Positions 37,863 through 42,500 of a DNA stretch of 42,500 nt are shown here, piece after piece. Position 1 is the first letter of the stretch. Each line of letters begins with the position of its first letter. The position numbers were made by a program, and so were the translations under genes. Under the pieces are notes generated by a model. It was not told where the DNA came from. It made no database searches and saw only the letters and a list, made by a program, of their open reading frames with translations. The stretch covers positions 22,501-65,000 of the forward strand of contig JAXCGZ010020818.1 in NCBI GenBank assembly GCA_037179515.1, in the 5' to 3' direction. The stretch is from Halocaridina rubra. Its lineage: Eukaryota; Arthropoda; Malacostraca; Decapoda; Atyidae.

Positions 37863-38102
37863 GTATAAGATGGAACCGATGAGGAGACGGGAAGATACGA
37901 GCTTTGGGCTCTTTCCCGTAAACACAATTAGGTAATCACAATTAGGTAATCACACATACACACCAGAAAAGAGATGATCTGAGTCACTAAATAGCACTTA
38001 TATGGAGATATAAAAATTCTGTGTGAAGCTTATATAAAAGTTTTTCTCTTTTTTTTCTCTCTTTCTCTTCTCTCTATATTCTCTGAGAGGGAGAACATAA
38101 AA

Positions 38103-39170
38103 ATGAGGCCATCTCTGTCCCAAACCTATCCCACCCATGGGTCGGTAGGAGGGGTAGCCATTAGGAGACTTAAACAGAAAATCAAGAATTTAGAGGCCTT
38201 GATGAAAAAATTCGGAATATGGATTGAGAAATGAAAGAGAATGAAACACTCAGAGAGGAAATAAGATCTTTGGAGGAAGCAAGTAAAGCACAAGGGCAGG
38301 AGAGAAAGGAACTAGAAAAAAGAATAAAGAAGCTGGAAGGGGAAAAGAGTCAACTAGAATCTAGAATTTCTAAAGAAGAAGATAAAAACAAACAGCTGAA
38401 TGACAACCTACAGGAATTAGGTGTTAGTTCACTGCTCTCTTCTGAGAGAGACGAGGTTGCTGCATGGAATGTCCAGATTAATTAAAACACTGAACAGTTC
38501 AGAAAAGAGTTCCAGGAGCTGAATATGGAAAATGATACCATGAAAACTTCCTTTGCTGATGCACTAAAGGGGAATATGGCAGTAAAAGAGGCTGTAAAGG
38601 TGGTGGCACAGGAAAACATACAAACAGTTGACTATAAAGAGACAGTAATCGAAAAAATGAAAGACGTTGTGATGGAAAGGGCAAACCCACTCATCAGACA
38701 GGCACTTGATAAGGAGAAGACAGTGGTGATCTCAGGCATAAGCGAATCCCAGGAGCCAACATGGCAGGGGAGACTTGAAGAAAATAAAGCTAGGGTTGTA
38801 GACTTGATAAGAAAGCTTGGAGTAATTTGTGGTCCTGAGGATATTGTAAACATACACCAACTAGGTAAATATTCGAGGGAAGGAAAGCCGAGACCCAACA
38901 AAAGTAACCTTTGAGAGAGGGGAAACATGTAGGGAAATATTGTTGAGAAAAAAAAGTCTAAAAGACCTTCAAGAATGCAAAGAAGTGTTCATTAGACGAT
39001 ACAGAACACAGGAAGAGATGGGAAAGATTAAAAACTTGTTGCAAGAGGCAAGAAGGTTAAATGAGGAAAGAAATAAAGAAGAGAAGAAAAATTTTCATTT
39101 CAGAGTTCTTCCAGACAAAGGGGAGATAAAGAAGATAATGACAGAAGATCAGGGGATGGGGCCTCATTAA
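38103..39170 (+). pseudogene. LINE-1 copy C ORF1, broken
   Basis: The same coiled-coil plus RRM-like protein as 23510-24590. Relative to copy A there is a 13-nt deletion near 38190, TGA at about 38226 (aatatggat TGA), TAA at 38483-38485 and a one-base insertion near 38894. The 'aatcgaaaaaatg' segment at about 38647 keeps the frame that copy A lost. It ends GPH, TAA at 39168-39170. Confidence 0.85.
39089..39095 (+). promoter_or_regulatory. candidate -1 frameshift heptamer, LINE-1 copy C
   Basis: AAATTTT in ORF1 phase A AAT TTT. The -1 frame is open without a stop from here into ORF2, as in copy A. ORF2 begins near the ORF1 stop with LLYTNADG and no nearby ATG. Confidence 0.35.
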
Positions 39171-41993
39171 GATTGTTATACACAAATGCTGATGGATTAG
39201 CTGGTAAGGCAGTAGAATTAAAAGATAGGATTCACAACAGTAAGGCAGATATAGTAGCAATTACAGAGACTAAGTTGAGTGAGGACATAAACAGTGTCAC
39301 AGTTTTTCCTAAGGGCTTCAGAATACTAAGGGTTGAAAGATCTGAAAGGACTGGTGGAGGGATAGCACTGCTCATAAGTGAAAGGATTCAAGTTGAAGAA
39401 ATAAACTTGGCTATAGAAAGTGAGTTCAAGGAATTTCTTGATGCTCGCATAAATACTGGGTCAGAGAGCATTATAATAACTGTTGTATATAACCCACCAA
39501 GGAACCAGAATAGGCTTGAAGTTTATGAGGAAAGTCATATAAGTACTATTGAAGTCATAAACTCAGTTGTTAACATGGCACGGGGAAAAAAATGTAGGAT
39601 TTTGATTATGGGAGACTTTAATCATAAAGAGATAGATTGGATAAATCTTGACCCACACAGTGGTGAGGACTCATTTGGGGCAAGATTCCTAGATTGCGTG
39701 CAAGGGAATTTCCTACACCAACATGTAATGGAACCAACAAGGGCCAGGGGTGGGGATGAGCCATCACTACTTGATCTAGTATTCACAGATAATATGTTGG
39801 ATATTGAAAAAATTGAGTATGAACCACCAATTGGAAAGAGTGACCACTGTGTGTTGTTGATGGAGTATATCATTGAAGATATTCTTCCTGAGAGTAGAGG
39901 CACTGAGGACATGAGGAGGAACTTTCCGAAAGGAGATTACATCAAAATGAATGAGCTTTTTACAGTTATTGACTGGAGAACCATATTTTACACCAAATCT
40001 GTACAAGAAATGTATGACATCTTTTGTGAGAAATATGGGAAGATAGTAGATTGCTGCATACCTTTCACCAAAGTAGGTGTAATTCATGCCAGAGAGAAAT
40101 GGTTTGATAATGCGTGTAAAAGAGCTAAGGAGTGGAGAGACAAATGCTGGAAAAGGTATAGGAGGAGAAAAAACATAAATGCCTGGCAAACCTACAAAAG
40201 AGCAAGAAATGACTACCTAAGTAAAAGGAGAGAGGCAGATAGAGACTATGAGAGGGACATCACCAGGAAGGCTAAAGAAAATCCCAAGCTATTCCACAGC
40301 TTTATCAGAGGAAAACTGAAGGTAAAAGAACAGGTTTTAAGGCTAAAGAGAGCGGATGGAAGCATCACTGAGACGGATGAAGAGATCTACAAAGAATTGA
40401 ACAAGGAGTTTCAGTCAGTATTTACAGTAGAAAATACCCCACCCCCTCAGATGCAGAGATAGAAGCTCAAGGGCCGGTATTAGAGAACATCAACCTTACA
40501 GCCACAGAGGTATGCAAAGCGCTAATGGATTTAGATGTTCATAAAGCTACAGGTCCTGATGACATATCCCCTCATGTGCTTAAAAAATGCGCAAGCTCAA
40601 TATCATTGGCACTAAGTATCATATTTAAAAAGTCACTGGAGTCAGGGGAGATACCAAGATGCTGGAAACAAGCAAATGTGATTCCTATCTTCAAAAAGGG
40701 AAGGAGGGATACGGCTCTGAACTATAGACCAGTTTACTTGACCAGCATAGTTTGCAAAGTTATGAAGAAACTACTTAGGAAAAATATCTCTCTTCACTTC
40801 GAATCCTTCAACTTTTTGTCAGTGAGGCAACATGGCTTCAGAGAAAGTAGATCAACAGTAACAAACTTATTAGAATTCTATGATGAGGTAAGCCGAATCC
40901 TACAGGAAAGAGAGGGCTGGGCAGATTGCATATTCCTAGACTTCCAAAAAGCGTTTGACACTGTTCCACATGGGGGATTTATTAGGAAGCGGCAAGCAAT
41001 GGCTAGAATAGGTGGAAATGTTTTGGAATGGATAAAAACTTACTTAGAAGGAAGGGAACAGAGGGTTAGAGTAAGACACTCAGTGTCTGAATGGAGAAGA
41101 GTTAGTAGTGGAGTTCCACAGGGCTCAGTTTTAGGGCCACTTTTGTTCCTTGTATATGTAAATGACCTACCAGAGTCTGTAAATTCATTCATGAATATGT
41201 TTGCAGATGATGCAAAGATTGTGAAGAAAGTAAAAAAAGAGAACAATGGTAGAGAACTTCAGGAGGATCTAAATAATCTGCATGAGTGGTCAGAAAAGTG
41301 GCTAATGAAATTCAATACTTCAAAATGTAAGGTAATGAGAATGGGTACAAGTGTAAGAAGGCCCAAGTTTGATTACTCGGTGGCTGGAGTACAACTTCAA
41401 GAGACAGAAAATGAAAGAGATCTAGGAGTAAACATACTGGCAGATTTGTCTCCAGAAATACATATAAATGGCATGGTAAGGGCAGCATATGCATTCTTAT
41501 TAAATGTAAGGGTAGTCTTCAGCCACATGGACAAGGAAATGTTCAGAAATATTTTTGTAACCTATATGAGGCTAAAACTCGAATATGCAGCCCCCTTTGG
41601 AATCCGCACTTGAAAAAGCACATAGCTAAGCTTGAAAAAGTTCAAAGACATGCCACGAAACTGGTGCCAGAAATACGCAATCTCAGTTATGATGTGAGGC
41701 TGAGGGAATTAGACATACCATCACTCGAAGCTAGAAGATTGAGGGGTGATATGGTGACAGTATTTAAGTTCCTACATGGTTATGATAGAATAGATAGGGA
41801 TCAATATTTTGATTTGGCTAGATCTAGAACTAGAGGTCAAAGTTTGAAGCTTCGTATGAAAACTTCTTTGCAGGATGTAAGGAAATACTTTTTCAGTGTA
41901 AGAATAGTTGATTATTGGAATTCGCTAAGCGAGGAGGTAGTTAATGCTAACTCAATTCATAGTTTAAAGGATAGGTATGATATGTATCACTAA
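39171..41993 (+). pseudogene. LINE-1 copy C ORF2 (endonuclease-reverse transcriptase), two frameshifts
   Basis: The best-preserved ORF2 in the window. The endonuclease has LLYTNADG, AITETKLSED, GGGIALLIS, MGDFNHKEIDW, LDLVFTDN and IGKSDHCVLL; a basic linker follows. The RT has HKATGPDDISPHVLK, FKKGRRDTALNYRPV, FLDFQKAFDTVPH, SSGVPQGSVLGPLLF and FADDAKI, all catalytic residues present. The C-terminus has LEKVQRHATKLVPE and ends MYH at 41993. Only two single-base deletions break it, at about 40450 and 41593 relative to copy A. The product would nick DNA and prime reverse transcription at the target. Confidence 0.92.
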
Positions 41994-42066
41994 GTATAAA
42001 ATGGAACTGATCAGGAGACGGGAAGCTACGAGCTTTGGGCTCTTTCTCGTAAGCACTATGAGGTAA

Positions 42067-42479
<413 letters not shown>

Positions 42480-42500
42480 GTTTTCACATATGTAATGTGC

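Larger units (their letters stand above)
34929..37960 (+). mobile_element. CR1-clade LINE-1 copy A, 3' part
   Basis: The continuation of the copy split by the LTR element: rest of ORF2 and the 3' UTR. It ends in two copies of 'aattaggtaatcac' (37926-37953) followed by 'acatacac', a short terminal tandem repeat of the kind CR1/L2 elements carry instead of poly(A). Copy C starts directly afterwards. Confidence 0.9.
37962..42066 (+). mobile_element. CR1-clade LINE-1 copy C
   Basis: The second copy of the same LINE, abutting copy A head to tail. It runs from 'accagaaaagagat' to 'ctatgaggtaatcac', followed by (AC)n and (TA)n. It differs from copy A by a few percent and is uninterrupted, so it shows what the insertion site of the LTR element looked like before. 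Confidence 0.92.

Overview
This is eukaryotic DNA, almost certainly from an arthropod and probably a decapod crustacean (inference). It contains a host gene split by introns, several CR1/L2-type LINEs, tRNA-headed SINE-like repeats, kilobase-scale (TA)n arrays and TTAGG-like motifs, the arthropod telomere-type sequence. I see no bacterial operons, CRISPR array or functional rRNA/tRNA gene.

Left third (1-13.8 kb, mostly minus strand): three short exons of one host gene lie at 13085-13008, 4573-4472 and 2924-2832. Joined, they read as the first ~91 residues of TRMT112, the small activator subunit of several methyltransferases. All introns are phase 0 with GT/AG ends. The last exon, carrying the CPxxGRxFPIxxGIPNML part of the zinc domain, must lie left of the window. 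The large first intron holds a dead CR1-like LINE (about 5.83-9.74 kb), an Ala-tRNA-like SINE (11.4 kb), a fold-back inverted repeat (11.9-12.26 kb), a MITE with an 8-bp target duplication (12.53-12.72 kb) and a diverged SINE next to the exon-1 splice donor. The window starts with an inverted cluster of tRNA-headed repeats.

Middle (13.8-23.4 kb): a decayed L2/CR1-group LINE on the plus strand (ORF1 with PHD-like and CCHC fingers, ORF2 endonuclease-RT) is followed by (TC)n/(TA)n. Next come six and a half copies of a ~275-bp tRNA-headed repeat, four copies in the opposite orientation, and 1.1 kb of (TA)n.

Right part (23.4-42.5 kb): two copies of one CR1-clade LINE sit head to tail. The left copy is split by a 10.26-kb Ty3/gypsy-type LTR retrotransposon (24661-34923, minus strand). 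This element has 1.9-kb LTRs about 99% identical, an AACAG target duplication and a perfect 18-nt primer binding site for tRNA-Lys. Its pol order is protease-integrase-RT-RNase H, integrase first, which is the order of the unusual Gmr1-like group. It has one in-frame stop between RT and RNase H, no recognisable capsid or CCHC domain, and a leader with two tandem repeat arrays. The right LINE copy ends in (AC)n(TA)n, and the window closes with an almost perfect ~270-bp palindrome of the tRNA-headed repeat.

The order of events is readable: LINE insertion, then LTR-element insertion into LINE ORF2, with a separate Ala-SINE insertion further along the same ORF2. Apart from TRMT112 I found no host gene.
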